Source: Stomoxys calcitrans (lineage: Eukaryota; Arthropoda; Insecta; Diptera; Muscidae). From it: a DNA stretch of 64,000 bases. The stretch lies in NCBI RefSeq assembly GCF_963082655.1, contig NC_081553.1, positions 43,503,260 through 43,567,259 on the forward strand, read 5' to 3'. The translations under genes were made by a program, and so were the position numbers. The notes below the pieces were generated by a model, which saw nothing but the letters and a program-made list of their open reading frames with translations, did not search any database and was not told the origin of the DNA. Below, in pieces: positions 21,259-32,157 of the stretch (position 1 is the first letter of the stretch; each line of letters opens with the position of its first letter).

Positions 21259-22253
21259 CCGTATATTTAAGCATGTAGTTTATTCAGTCATCAAGGACCC
21301 GCTCAACGGCTGTAGTTGAATGAGTGTGTCGGTCCTCACATTGCTAAAATCCTCTTCGATGTCAACTCATACCACGAACGAAGTGTACATCTTGACATCG
21401 AGGGAATCTTCTATTCCCTGCACAATTTCGGGCAGGAAAGGCTGCAGCAATGATGTGTTTATATGGGAAATTCGTTGGATGAATATACCATTTGGGATGT
21501 GCTCACTAATAATGAACTGCTTGAGTAATTTTTTCATACTAATTTTTATTTTAAAACATTTTCTATAAGTACAGCAAATGAAAATCTTAAAACTAGTCTA
21601 GAACGAGATACCAACGCGGTGTTATCTCGTTCGTCATTATCTTCTAATTTTATGACTAACCGAAATGCACTTACGCACACATATGGTTGCCACACGCACA
21701 AGTAATATTCTATTGCGATCCTAAGTAAACATATACCGCTGCGTTTTATTAGGGTCTACTTAGGAAAGAAGATCATGAAACACAAAGACACACAAGGCTC
21801 TGATAACAAAGACCTCCCTAAGACAACCATATGTACTTAACATACACTATGTCCTGTGGATAATGCCCAAGTTCCCTTCATGTACGTTCTAGGGGCATAA
21901 TTATTATCCGCGGAATATCAACGACTGTGATATTCCATGTTCAAAGCATTTGCTTGAACAGGCTGAAACTATTATTTTGCTCAAATTGGGAATAGTAAAT
22001 ACGTGTAGGCACTCCTTAGTATTAAAATCAAAGAAATATTTTGAATAGAAATTATTGCGTAACATGCTATGTACTTACAAATGAACCATTTTAAGAAGTG
22101 AACATACCTGTAAGAAAAAGAAGAAAAAAACAAAATTATTCAAAGGGCTTAAAAAGTATTTTGCAAGCCAGTTTTTGTAGACAATGAATTAGATTTTAAA
22201 CATTGGAATCAAAGTTTTCTTTCATTTTTACTGGTTTTACACAGCATAAAAAA
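21259..22253. other. Unassigned non-coding DNA
   Basis: Nothing firmly recognised. 21300-21500 is less AT-rich and may be an eroded transposon fragment. Confidence 0.4.
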
Positions 22254-23237
22254 AAACAAGTAAATAGGAGTTAAGTTCGACCGGGCCGAACTTTGGATAC
22301 CCACCACCTCGGGTATATATGTAAACCACCTTTCGTCATAAGATGCAAAATGCAAAATTTATGCCCTATAGCAGCTTTATCGAAATATGATCCGATTTGG
22401 AGCAAATTCGGCACGGATATTGAGAGGTGTAATAAGTACAAGTAATTGTTCCATTTTGTAGAACAAAATATTGGTCTGTTTGATAGCCTAATCCAAATAT
22501 TGACCGATCTGAACCATATACGACACGGATGTCGAAAAGCCTATCGTAAGCCATTGTCCCAAATTTCGGCGAAATCGGATAATAAATGCGACTTTTATGG
22601 GCCCAAAACCTTAAATCGAGAGATCGGTCTATATGGCAGCTATATCAAAATCTGGACCGAGCTGGGCCAAATTGAAGACGGATGTCGAAGGACCTAACAC
22701 AACTCACTGTACCAAATTTTAGCGACATTGGACAATAAATGCGCCTTTTATGGGTCCAAAACCTTAAATCAAGAGATCGGTCTATATGGCAGCTATATTC
22801 AAATCTGGACCGATTTGGACCAAATTGAAGAAGGTTGTCGAAGGGCCTAACGCAACTCACTATCCCAAATTTTGGCGAAATCGGATTATAAATGAGCCTT
22901 TTATGGGGCCAAAACCTTAAATCGAGAGATCGGCCAATATGGCAGCTATATCCAAATCTGGACCGATTTGGGCCAAATAGCAGAAAGTCGTTGAAGAGCC
23001 TAACACAACTCACTGTCCCAAATTTCAGCGAAATCGGACAATAAATGCGCCTTTTATGGGTCCAAAACCTTAAATCGAGAGATCGGTCTATATGGCAGCT
23101 ATATTCAAATCTGGACCGATTTGGACCAATGTCCCAAATTCCAGCAAAATCCGATTATAAATGTGACTTTTATGGGCCTAAGACCCTAAATCGGCGGATC
23201 GGTCTATTTGGGGGATATATCAAGATATAGTCCGATA

Positions 23238-23309
23238 TATGGGTTGCCTAAAAAGTAATTGCGGATTTTTTAAAAGAAAGTAAATGCATTTTTAATAAAA
23301 CTTAGAATG
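23238..23309 (+). mobile_element. Mariner-type MITE, left 72 bp only
   Basis: It starts TATGGGTTGCCTAAAAAGTA and breaks off after AAAACTTAGAATG. The next bases (TTTCTGAGGAACACAC, then a CAAACAAA run) are unrelated. Confidence 0.9.
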
Positions 23310-23362
23310 TTTCTGAGGAACACACAAACAAACAAACAAACCTACAAACAAACACAAATTGA

Positions 23363-25370
23363 TTTTTATACCCACCACCGAAGGATGGGGGTATATTCAT
23401 TTTGTCATTCCGTTTGCAACACATCAAAATATCCATTTCCGACCCTATAAAGTATATATATTCTTGATCAGCGTAAAAATTTAAGACGATCTAGACATAT
23501 CCGTCCGTCTGTCTGATGAAATCACGCTACAGTTTTTAAAAAGAGATATTGAGCTGAAACTTTGCACAGATTCTTTTTTTGCCCATAAGCAGGTTAAGTT
23601 CGAAGATGGGCTATATTGGACTATATCTTGATATAGCCCCGATATAGACCGATCCGCCGATTTAGGGTCTTGGCCCATAAAAGCCACATTTATTGTCCGA
23701 TTTTGCTGAAATTTGGGACAGTGAGTTGTCTTAGGGCCTTCGACATCTTTTGTCAATTTGACTCAGATCAGTTCAGATTTGGATATAGCTGCCATATAGA
23801 CCGATCCTCCGATTTAAGGTCTTAGGCCCATAAAAGCCACGTTTATTATCCGATTTTGCTGAAAATTGGGACTGTGAGTTGCGTTACGCCCCTACACATC
23901 CTTCAACAATTTGGCCCAGATCGGTCCAGATTTGGATATAGCTGCCATATAGACCGATCCTCTGATTTAGGGTTTTAGGCCCATAAAAGCCACATTTATT
24001 ATCCGATTTTGATGAAATTTGGGACAGTGTGTTTGGCTTTTCGATATCCTTTGTCAATTTGGCTCAGATCGGCCCAGATTTGGATATAGCTGCCATATAG
24101 ACCGATCCTCCGATTTAGGGTCTTAGGCCCATAAAAGCCACGTTTATTATCCGATTTTGCTGAAATTTGGGACAGTGAGTCATGTTAGGCTCCTCGACAT
24201 CCCTCGTCAATTTGGTCCAGATCGGTCCAGATTTGGATATAGCTGCCATATAGACCGATCCTTCGATTAAGGGGCTTAGGCCCATAAAAGGCGAAATTTA
24301 TTGTCCGATGTCGCCGAAATTTGGGACAGTGAGTTTTGTTGGGCCCTTTGACATCCTTCTTCAATTTCACTCAGATCGGTCCAGACTTGGCTATAGTTGC
24401 CATATAGACCGATCCTCTGATTTAGGGTTTTAGGCCCATAAAAGCCACATTTATTATCCGATTTTGCTGCAATTTCGGACCGTGAGTTATGTTTGGCCTT
24501 TCGACATCCTTCGTCAATTTGGCTCAGATCGGTCCAGATTTGGATATAGCTGTCATATAGACCGATCCTCTGATTTAGGGACTTAGGCCCATAAAAGGCG
24601 AAATTTATTGTCCGATGTCGCCGAAATTTGGGACAGTGAGTTTTGTTGGGCCCTTTGACATCCTTCAATTTCTCTCAGATCGGTCCAGATTTGGCTATAG
24701 TTGCCATATAGACCGATCTCTCGATTTTAGGTGTTGGGGCCAGAAAAAGCGCATTTATTGTCCGATGTCGCCGCAATTTGGGACAGTAAGTTGTGTTGGG
24801 CTCTTCGACATCCTTCTTTAATTTCACTCACATCGGTCCAGATTTGGATATAGCTGCCATATAAACCGATCTCTCGATTTAATGTTTTGGACCCATAAAA
24901 GGCACATTTATTGCCCGATGATGCCGAAATTTGGGACAGAGAGTTAAGTGAACCCCCTCCACATATTTCTGCAATTTGGTCTAGATCGATCAAGATTTCG
25001 ATATAGCTGCCATATAGACCTATATCTCGATTTAAAGGCTTGGCCCCAAAAAAGGCGCATTTATAATCCGATTTTACTATCAAACATTGACTTATGTTAG
25101 ACTTTTCGACATCCATGCTGTATATGGTTCAGATCGGTTTATTTTTAGATATAACTACTAAAAAGACCAATATTGTGTTATACATAATTGAACAATGACT
25201 TGTACTTATTAGTATTTGCTCCAAATCGGATCATATTTCGATATAACTGCTATGGGACATAAGGTATGCAAATTTCACTGGATTTTGATGAAAGGTGGTT
25301 TTGCAAATATACCCGAGGTGGTGGGTATCCAAAGTTCGGCCCGGCCGAACTTAACGCCTTTTTACTTGTT
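23363..25370 (+). mobile_element. Hairpin-ended element, type B, complete
   Basis: It begins TTTTTATACCCACCACCGAA, with leader words GACCCTATAAAGTATATATA, TTCTTGATCAGCG and TCCGTCCGTCTGTCTG, then about 11 B units. It ends GGTGGTGGGTATCC, the perfect palindrome TTCGGCCCGGCCGAA (25335-25349) and CGCCTTTTTACTTG. The two terminal modules contain the same TATACCCACCACC word in inverted orientation, so the element has short subterminal inverted repeats plus a hairpin at one end only. Confidence 0.85.
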
Positions 25371-25371
25371 T

Positions 25372-25611
25372 TATTGGGTTGCCCAAAAAGTAATTGCGGA
25401 TTTCTTAAAAGAAAGTAAATGCATTTTTAATAAAACTTAGAATGAACTTTAATCAAATATACTTTTTTTACACTTTTTTCTGAAGCAAGCTAAAAGTAAC
25501 AGCTGATAACTGACAGAAGAAAGAATGCAATTACAGAGTCACAAGCTGTGAAAAAATTTGTCAACGCCGACTATATGAAAAATCCGCAATTACTTTTTGG
25601 GCAACCCAATA
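25372..25611 (+). mobile_element. Mariner-type MITE, copy 6
   Basis: Full length with TA at both borders. It is placed immediately after the hairpin end of the inner B element and before the end module of the outer B element. Confidence 0.95.
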
Positions 25612-25703
25612 TATAATATAGGGTCAGAAATGGATATTTCGATATGTTGCAAACGGAATGACAAAATGAATATACCCCCCATCCTGGGGTAGTGGGTATA
25701 AAA

Positions 25704-27790
25704 ACAATTTCTCAAAAAACCAAAACATAACAAATTTGAACAGTTGCCCAAAAAAAGTGGATTTTCACTTATTATGATTGCAGGTGATTAGCCATGCTAC
25801 TAAACTAAACCATAGCCAAAAATTGCAATAAACACATCATTACGAAAATATTCCCTATTTATAGCTGCCCATGGGGTCATGAGAGTATCGAAAATACAAA
25901 AATTAAATTTCTATCAAACAGCTATTCCACTGGCAAATCAAAATTGATTTAATCAATCTATGGAAATCCGCAAGATTGGCACGTCAACAAAACATTAAGG
26001 CCTCGATTGATTCACCTGCTGTTAAAGGCGATAAAATCATGGATAATAACGAAGAACAAAAAAAAAAGAATAAAAGCAGATATTTTCAACGAATTATAAG
26101 CTTCAAGCACTTTGCTCCAGTGCCTTAGTGTATGAGGCTGTTGGCCAAAAAGCCTACATTCTCACAGAAGTGTTAAGCAAAAAAAAAAAAAAAATGGGCC
26201 ACCGCAGCGACAGTGGTTTCGATTATTCGCCTTTGGCTTTTTCCACAAAAAAAAAAATCATTTGATTACCCTAATGGCTGTCAACTCCATCAGAATAATT
26301 TTCAAATTGGTTGGGTTTTTGTTAAGCATTCATGCTAGCAGGCGGCAAGGCGGTGTTGGGTAATTGATTATTCACGCCACAGCAATTGGCCTGCGAGAGA
26401 GCTAGCCCAGACTAAGTTAGAAGTGGAATAATGACGACAATGAAAACATTAACGAAAAGAAGAGGAATAAATTTCATTTCGAAAAAAATGGTGTTTTCCA
26501 CTTTTTTTTTTTTGGGGTTGTTGAAATAAGGCTGTGGTTTTTTGGTTTATAAACCAACATTAAAACCTGAGAGACAATAATACCCCGAGAGGGAGGGAGG
26601 GAGTGAGCGAGGAGCAAAGTTGGCAAAAGTGGTTAGCCTAAATTCTTTTGATGAATTAAATGAATAAATAGAAATTCTGAGACACGCACACACACACACT
26701 CTGGCAACACCAAATTGATTAGGCATTAGGGAATGAATAACTTTACAAAATTTTTACTCACACTCAACAGTGAATACTTTTGCCGGGTTTCTGTCTTAAG
26801 TCTTTTGTTTGTTCTCAGCCAAAGGCCATAAGACACGATTTATGAATGATGGCATTCGAGATGTTGATGTGGATGTCGAGTTGATGGCGATGACGAAGAT
26901 GCCGTTTCTAATGCCAACAACTATGACGGCGATATTAGCAATGGTGATAGAAAGAATGCTAATGGCAAATCATGGTTTTACGGTAAATAATAAATTAAAT
27001 TAGCCAAGATGGAATATTGATTAGAACGAAGCGAATAAGACAAACCGACACCCCTTGGGAATCAGGTTGCATATTTCAAGGTGTAAATGAAGTGATGATC
27101 ATAAGGCCAGGCCTTCTTGGAAGCTGGGAAAAAAACAAAAAATTAAATTAGAATTCATTTTTTTTCTCTCCCAGAGGGAGTGGTTAAGGGTCTTTCCCTT
27201 TCACATCTTCTTTATCGCTGGCCAATATTAATTCCCCAAAAAATTTCACAGAAATATACACTCAATGGGAACTTAAGCTTCAAATCTTTTCCACACATCT
27301 GTTGTTAAGCAGACATTCCATAATTTCCCTGTCTATTTTAAATGCATCTGGTATTAGCTTAACTTACACAGTTTTATGGCCAACTTCCCACCCAACTTCA
27401 ATGGCCAATGGACTGTCTTCAGACCAACAAAAACCAAAAAAACCTTCTCTTAATGAAATCATGTTTACGGTTATTTCAACACTCAAAACAGCCACGAATA
27501 AGCGCTGAGAAAAAGGAGTAGCTGTATGGAAAGCACGAAAAAGTGGCAAAATTTAAAGGTCATTTACATAAATTTTCGCCAACAGCCAAAAGTCCCAAAC
27601 AAGTCCCACAATGCTGCATAGCGCCTAGAACTGGAAGAAAAATTGAATAGAAAAAAAAAACCAACACCAAACACTTGGCCTTTGTATATGAATGGGCGTT
27701 ATGACCATCGCACAATTTATGTTTAAGACATAGGAGTTTTTTTTTCAGAATATTCTCTGACACTAAGTGCGGAAGTAAGAACCAAGTTGC
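25704..27790. other. Single-copy-like non-coding DNA
   Basis: No exon recognised. It contains poly-A tracts, a CA run (26688-26699) and a GATG-rich patch (26850-26900). No transposon ends are visible. Confidence 0.45.
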
Positions 27791-28067
27791 AAAGGTCCAA
27801 TGGTAGCAGGAGCAACAAAAGAAATTACTAACAAATCGTTCAGGTTTAGCAAATTAACCTTCAATGTCAAAGGAATAAATTTTGGGCAGAAAATGTTTCA
27901 AGTTAAACATTTAAACTGGTACGTAAAGACAGGAGTAACTCTCTGTGATGGAAGCGTGGGGAAGCCAAAGACTGCTGAAAGTGTTGGTTGTATTCCCACA
28001 ACCATAGAATTAAGGTGCTTACAATGGCGAATAGATATTCAGGCCCGCCTATAAAGCAAAATCTTGG
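27791..28067. other. Unassigned DNA with an 84-codon open frame
   Basis: A plus-strand frame from 27800 to 28054 encodes a basic, feature-poor peptide that I do not recognise. The region runs into SINE-like sequence, so chance is likely. Confidence 0.3.
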
Positions 28068-28110
28068 ATTCGACTACTGGCGAGAACATCAAGAAAGTCT
28101 TTAACGAAGA
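28068..28110 (+). mobile_element. SINE B-box fragment
   Basis: GGATTCGACTACTGGCGAGA followed by ACATCAAG matches the B-box part of the SINE head (GGTTCGTATCCTGGCGAGAC at 56042). No other part of the SINE is present. Confidence 0.5.
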
Positions 28111-28123
28111 TTATCCCCTAACT

Positions 28124-28172
28124 ACAGGGTTGCCCCGGTAGTCCAGTTGGTAGGATGCTCGGATTACCAGTG
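28124..28172 (+). other. tRNA-like head without a B box
   Basis: GCCCCGGTAGTCCAGTTGGT followed by AGGATGCTCGGATTACCAG has an A-box-like TAGTCCAGTTGG and an anticodon-arm-like segment. There is no T arm or 3' acceptor strand, so it is not a functional tRNA. It may be the head of a second SINE family. Confidence 0.45.
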
Positions 28173-28196
28173 GGAAAAAATCGAAAAAAACTATAA

Positions 28197-29274
28197 CAAG
28201 TAAAAGCGTGCCTAGTTCGGCCGGGCCGTATCTTATATACCCTGCACCATGGATCGCATTTGTAGAGCTCTTGCCACGGTATCTCTTTTTAGGCAAACAA
28301 AGGATAAAATAATATGGAATATTTGAGACCAAAGTAGAAGTCATTGTGTTTCAGCCAAATCTAGTAAGAATTGTGCACTTAAGGGGCTGGAGAAGTAAAA
28401 TAGGGAGATCGGTTTATAGGGGAGCTGTATTAGGCTATAAACCGATTCATACCACATTCGACACGTATGTTAAAGGTCATGGGAAAAGCCGTTGTACAAA
28501 ATTTCAGCTAAATCGGATAATTCTTGGGCTTTTTAGAGGCTCACGAAATCAAGACCCCAGATCGGTTTATATGGCAGCTATATCTGGTTATGAACCGATT
28601 TGAACCTTATTTAACACAGTTGTTGAAAGTAAGAATAAAATACGTCATGCAAAATTTCGGCCAAATCGGATAGGAATTGCGCCCTCTGGAAGCTGAAGAA
28701 GTCAAGTCCCCAGATCGGTTTAAATGGCAGCTATATCAGGCCATGGACCGATTTGAACCATACCTGGCACAGTTGTTGGAAATCATAACAAAACACGTTG
28801 TGCAAAATTTCATTCCCATCGGATAAGAATTGCGCCTTCTAGAGGCTCAAGAAGTCAAGACCCCAAATCGGTTTATATGGCAGCTACATCAGGTTATGGA
28901 CCGATTTTAACCGCACTTGGCACAGCTATTGGATATCATAACAAAGCACGTTGTGCAAAATTTCATTCCAATCGGATAAGAATTGTGCCCTCTAGAGGCT
29001 CAAGAAGTCAAGACCCCAAATCGGTTTATATGGCAGCTACATCAGGTTATGGACCGATTTGAACCGCACTTGGCACAGCTATTGGATATCATAACAAAGC
29101 ACGTTGTGCAAAATTTCATTCCAATCGGATAAGAATTGCGCCCTCTAGAGGCTCAAAAAATCAAGACCCAAGATCGGTTTATATGGCAGCTATATCAAAA
29201 CATGGACCGATATAGACCATTTACAATCCCAACCGACCTACACTAATAAGAAGTATGTGGAGGGTATAAAAATT
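28197..29274 (-). mobile_element. Hairpin-ended element, type A, short complete copy
   Basis: Both ends are present: ACAAGTAAAAGCG with TTCGGCCGGGCCGTA (28216-28230, one mismatch) at the left, and GGAGGGTATAAAAATT at the right. It has the differentiated edge unit first, then about five A units and CATTTACAATCCCAACCGAC. The leader between that point and the right end is deleted, so the minisatellite position is lost. Units 28880-29150 are nearly identical to each other, which suggests recent homogenisation. Confidence 0.85.
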
Positions 29275-29672
29275 GTCAGAAAATTACGTTTCACTTTTTC
29301 GATAAAATGGAATAAATCAAATTCCTGTTAAGAAAAAAAAAACTTCTCATGAACAACAAACGCTAACATCTGACCCCCAGCTGTCACCTGAAAGAGGCCA
29401 ATAAAACAAAGAGCTATGTTTTCCTTTTCTAATATAGAATCTAACTGTCAAAGAATTACGGTGAACGTTTGCAAAACAAAATGTTTTATTGTTTTCCTAT
29501 AAACAGCAAAACCTAAGACAACACCAAAAAACAAAAACTCCCATATTAAGTCACGTTTATTTCACCAATGTCGTTGTCAGAAAAAGGAAATTTTCTTTTC
29601 TTTAAGAATTGACACTAAAAACCTTTAACTACAGCTACCGATACAGACAGGGCTGGAATATGGAAGTCAATG
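29275..29672. other. Single-copy-like non-coding DNA
   Basis: No gene or repeat recognised. Confidence 0.45.
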
Positions 29673-29967
29673 CCCATTAAAGGTAAGGCAAGTACACTGA
29701 GGAAACTTGAAAAAAAAATTTAAATAATGGGTTGCCCAAAAAGTAATTGCGGATTTTTCATATAGTCGGCGTTGACAAATTTTTTCACAGCTTGTGACTC
29801 TGTAATTGCATTCTTTCTTCCCATTAAAGGTAAGGCAAGTACACTGAGGAAACTTGAAAAAAAAATTTAAATAATGGGTTGCCCAAAAAGTAATTGCGGA
29901 TTTTTCATATAGTCGGCGTTGACAAATTTTTCCATAGCTTGTGACTCTGTAATTGCATTCTTTCTTC
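29673..29967 (+). repeat. 147-bp direct tandem duplication that includes half a MITE
   Basis: CCCATTAAAGGTAAGGCAAG starts at 29673 and again at 29820. Each copy contains AGGAAACTTGAAAAAAAAAT and the first ~95 bp of the MITE. The first copy breaks at TGCATTCTTTCTTC; the second continues through the whole MITE. The copies differ at very few positions (for example TTTTTTCACAGC against TTTTTCCATAGC). Confidence 0.9.
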
Positions 29968-30104
29968 TGTCAGGTATCAGCTGTTACTTTTAGCTTGCTT
30001 TAGAAAAAAAGTGTAAAAAAGTATATTTGATTAAAGTTTATTCTAAGATTTATTAAAAATGCATTTACTAAAAAATCCGCAATTACTTTTTGGGCAACCC
30101 AATA
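29872..30104 (-). mobile_element. Mariner-type MITE, copy 7 (complete), preceded by a partial duplicate
   Basis: TA flanks the element (29872-29873, 30103-30104). The left repeat starts ATGGGTTGCCC, and the right side lacks about 8 bp (CTTTCTTTT) of the usual inner sequence. The partial duplicate is at 29725-29820. Confidence 0.9.
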
Positions 30105-30144
30105 TAATAACAGAGAAATTGAATTGCATACTACCACCATAGTA

Positions 30145-30786
30145 TTAGGGGCATAGTAATCTAGTCCTTCCGCCTCGATCTTCTGCTCTCATTTTATAAT
30201 CTCTGACACCAAGTTTCGAGGTTTCTCCCACCGCATGATCTTTCCATTGGACTTTTGGTTGTTGTTGTGTTCTATTTTTCGTCTGCTTGATTCTATCCAG
30301 ATCCACGAACTCTGCGACTAAGATGGCGTGCGACCAGGGGGATCTGGGTCTGAGTCGAGTGGGTCTGGCTTGGAAGTTAAACAGGTGTCGCGTATTGTCC
30401 CTGGTCACAATCGGGACATACATCTTGAACGTCGGCATCAATCCTTGCTCTGTAGGAGTTAAGGCGTCTGTATTTGCCGGAACGAAATTGAGCCTACTGT
30501 GGTTTGCCGGAAGAGGTCAATTTCTTCAGGTGCAATGAAAGGCGGTCGTTCTCCAAGAACGACATTCACCCGGTACCGCATCTGCTACCTTGTCTGCATG
30601 AATGTTGTCTAGACCTGCTTGATATGCCGCTTTATCTGGAGGATTTCTTTTGTAGCGCTGAACCCCATGCTCTAGATCAAGTAGATCTTCCTTAAGGCAT
30701 CTGGGTGGTGGATATCAATCCACAAGTTGATGATTTTGATGGTCTCTGCGTTAACAGCCCAGAAGGTATTGCTTAGACAGCATTGT
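30145..30786 (-). pseudogene. Jockey-like LINE, C-terminal region
   Basis: Minus-strand frames give MLSKQYLLGC, PPRCLKEDLLDLEHGVQRY, AAYQAGLDNIHADKVADAV, and after a gap DNTRHLFNFQARPTRLRPRS and HAILVAEFVDLD. This is the region downstream of the reverse transcriptase in Jockey-clade elements. It normally includes a Cys/His knuckle ending HLFNCPA; here the Cys is Phe and the preceding Cys residues are lost to a deletion. It resumes exactly where the thumb region stops at 31563, on the other side of the inserted piece. Confidence 0.75.
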
Positions 30787-30796
30787 AGTTATGTCT
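30787..30796 (+). repeat. Target-site duplication, left copy
   Basis: AGTTATGTCT, repeated at 31554-31563. On the minus strand these are the codons for Arg-His-Asn of the interrupted Jockey-like LINE. Confidence 0.85.
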
Positions 30797-31553
30797 CCGA
30801 CTAACCACAAATCCACAGCCAAATTCATGCCTCGTGTTATGGCAGCTGTAGTATAGTTCGTCACCGTTTGGTGTTGTAGTGCCGCCTTTCCCAGTCCATC
30901 GCTCTTCCTGTAAGGCGGTAATATCTGCCTTGTACTTCTCTAATACATCCGCCAGCGCGTATACTGCTCCTTCTCTATAAAGAGTGCAGACATTCCAGGT
31001 GCAGATCCGCAAATCATGGTCCTTTTTTCGTTTGCGTGGGTCGTCAACGTTAGGGGGGTCCGTTTTTACTATTCCTTTGTTACTCATAGTAGTTCTCATA
31101 GTTTTCCGAAGGCGGGTTACTGGCCTAGCGCCCTAACCGCATGGGTTTTGTGGGTTGGCATATGTTTCCCTCGTTGTGACGAGCCGCTTGCTTCAAGATT
31201 CGACGCCCGCCTCCAGCCGCCCCTAACCTGGGAACAGACTCTGATGTTGGCCATTGGTTATTTAAAGGCGCTAATACTCGCTTTGTCTTCTCGAGTATCA
31301 TTGGCACTCAATTTTCCATTAAGAGCCAGTGCCACCTGACTCCTCACTGAGACTCTCTTCTCGAAAATCGCTGACTGCCCGCGGCCGCATTTGCAGCTAC
31401 TCCGCATAAAAACGGAGCTTTCCACTATCCGAAACCTGTGGACGCCCCCGATAGCTTTCAGCTTAACTTCCCGTGATAACGAGGGACACCACACAAGTCG
31501 GAGCTCAAAGTTCCAGCCTGTGTGGTGCTCATAGTTATCCCGTATCGGCTGGG
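30797..31553 (-). mobile_element. 757-bp RTE-type LINE piece (5' leader plus start of endonuclease) with 10-bp target duplication
   Basis: The insert starts at the minus-strand 5' end with CAGCCGATACGGGATAACTA, has about 450 bp of leader, then an open frame (31099-30797). That frame encodes LRICTWNVCTLYREGAVYAL, KADITALQEERWTGKG and CHNTRHEFGCGFVV. These are the first motifs of an apurinic-type endonuclease as found in RTE/BovB-like elements: the WN and the QE residues are present. It stops within the domain with no poly-A or 3' sequence. It is the reverse of the usual LINE truncation: 5' kept, 3' lost. Confidence 0.85.
31487..31527 (-). other. Stem-loop in RTE-type leader, copy 2
   Basis: CACCACACA (31487-31495) and TGTGTGGTG (31519-31527): a 9-bp stem with a 23-nt loop, matching the stem at 1688-1727. 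Confidence 0.65.
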
Positions 31554-31563
31554 AGTTATGTCT

Positions 31564-32150
31564 TCGCACGGGTAGGATATTTGTCTCCTGATGGTGGTGG
31601 TCCATTTGAGAACTAAGGAGACAGCCCGTCACAGTTCGGAGAGCGGCATTCTGACAGATCTGAATATTTTTCCACTGCGTGTCTCAAAGTTGAGAAGACC
31701 ACTCTGGCTCTGCATAACTTACCACAGATCGGCCAATGTACGTGGTCAACAAGGTGTCTTTGTCTGCCCCCCAAGTGCTGCCGGCAAGTGACTTGAGGAC
31801 CTTGTTTCTACTTTTGACTTTATCGCAAATTGCTGTGGCATATGGGGAGAATGTGTAGGAGCTGTCAAATGTGAGGCTAAGAATTTTGGGACACGTGATG
31901 GTTGGAATCATTTCTCCATCGACCATCACAGTCAGCTCGGCATTCAACTCACGCGTATTTGTAGTGAAAAATGTGGCTGAAGATTTGGTGGCAGCTATCT
32001 CCAAATTTCTTGCAGCGAAAAATGAGGCAAATTCGTTAAGGTAGACCAATCGCAGATGTTAACGATGGGGCTGGAGGCCTGTTGCCATAATCGTACAATC
32101 GTCCGCATATGATATGATCTCTATGACGTCTGGAGAGGGTCGAATGGAGG
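31564..32150 (-). pseudogene. Jockey-like LINE, reverse-transcriptase palm end and thumb
   Basis: The minus strand has VIEIISYADDCTIMATG (catalytic YADD, near 32107), then NEFASFFAARNLEIAATKSS, ATFFTTNTRELNAEL, PKILSLTFDSSYTFSP and KVKSRNKVLKSLAGSTWG. After that come TTYIGRSVVSYAEPEWSSQL and GCLLSSQMDHHHQETNILPV. The 121-codon frame at 32049-31684 is uninterrupted, with an internal deletion after TTYI (the usual KA is absent). A frameshift separates it from the last motif. Confidence 0.85.
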
Positions 32151-32157
32151 ATACAAA

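Larger units (their letters stand above)
22254..25703 (-). mobile_element. Hairpin-ended element, type B, host of a nested opposite element
   Basis: The left end is AACAAGTAAATAGGAG with the palindrome TTCGACCGGGCCGAA (22276-22290), then GGATACCCACCACCTCGGGT. About five B units at 153-bp phase (GATC at 22622, 22775, 22928, 23081) run to 23237. The TATACCC end module is found only at 25612-25703 (GGGTCAGAAATGGATATTTC to GTGGGTATAAAAA). Between lie a MITE stub, another B element in opposite orientation and a complete MITE. The host's minus-end leader is partly deleted. Confidence 0.75.

Noticed and set aside
22645..25116. Long frames (122-130 codons) across B units as a repeat protein of 51-residue modules
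   Set aside because: Frames open and close between units, several frames on both strands are open at once, and other copies have stops. The divisible-by-three unit length explains them.
25320..25370. Assigning the hairpin-ended elements to Helitrons
   Set aside because: The single 3' hairpin fits, but the terminus is ACTTG instead of CTRR, a 5' TC is not seen, and no Rep/helicase gene is present. I left it as a comparison only.
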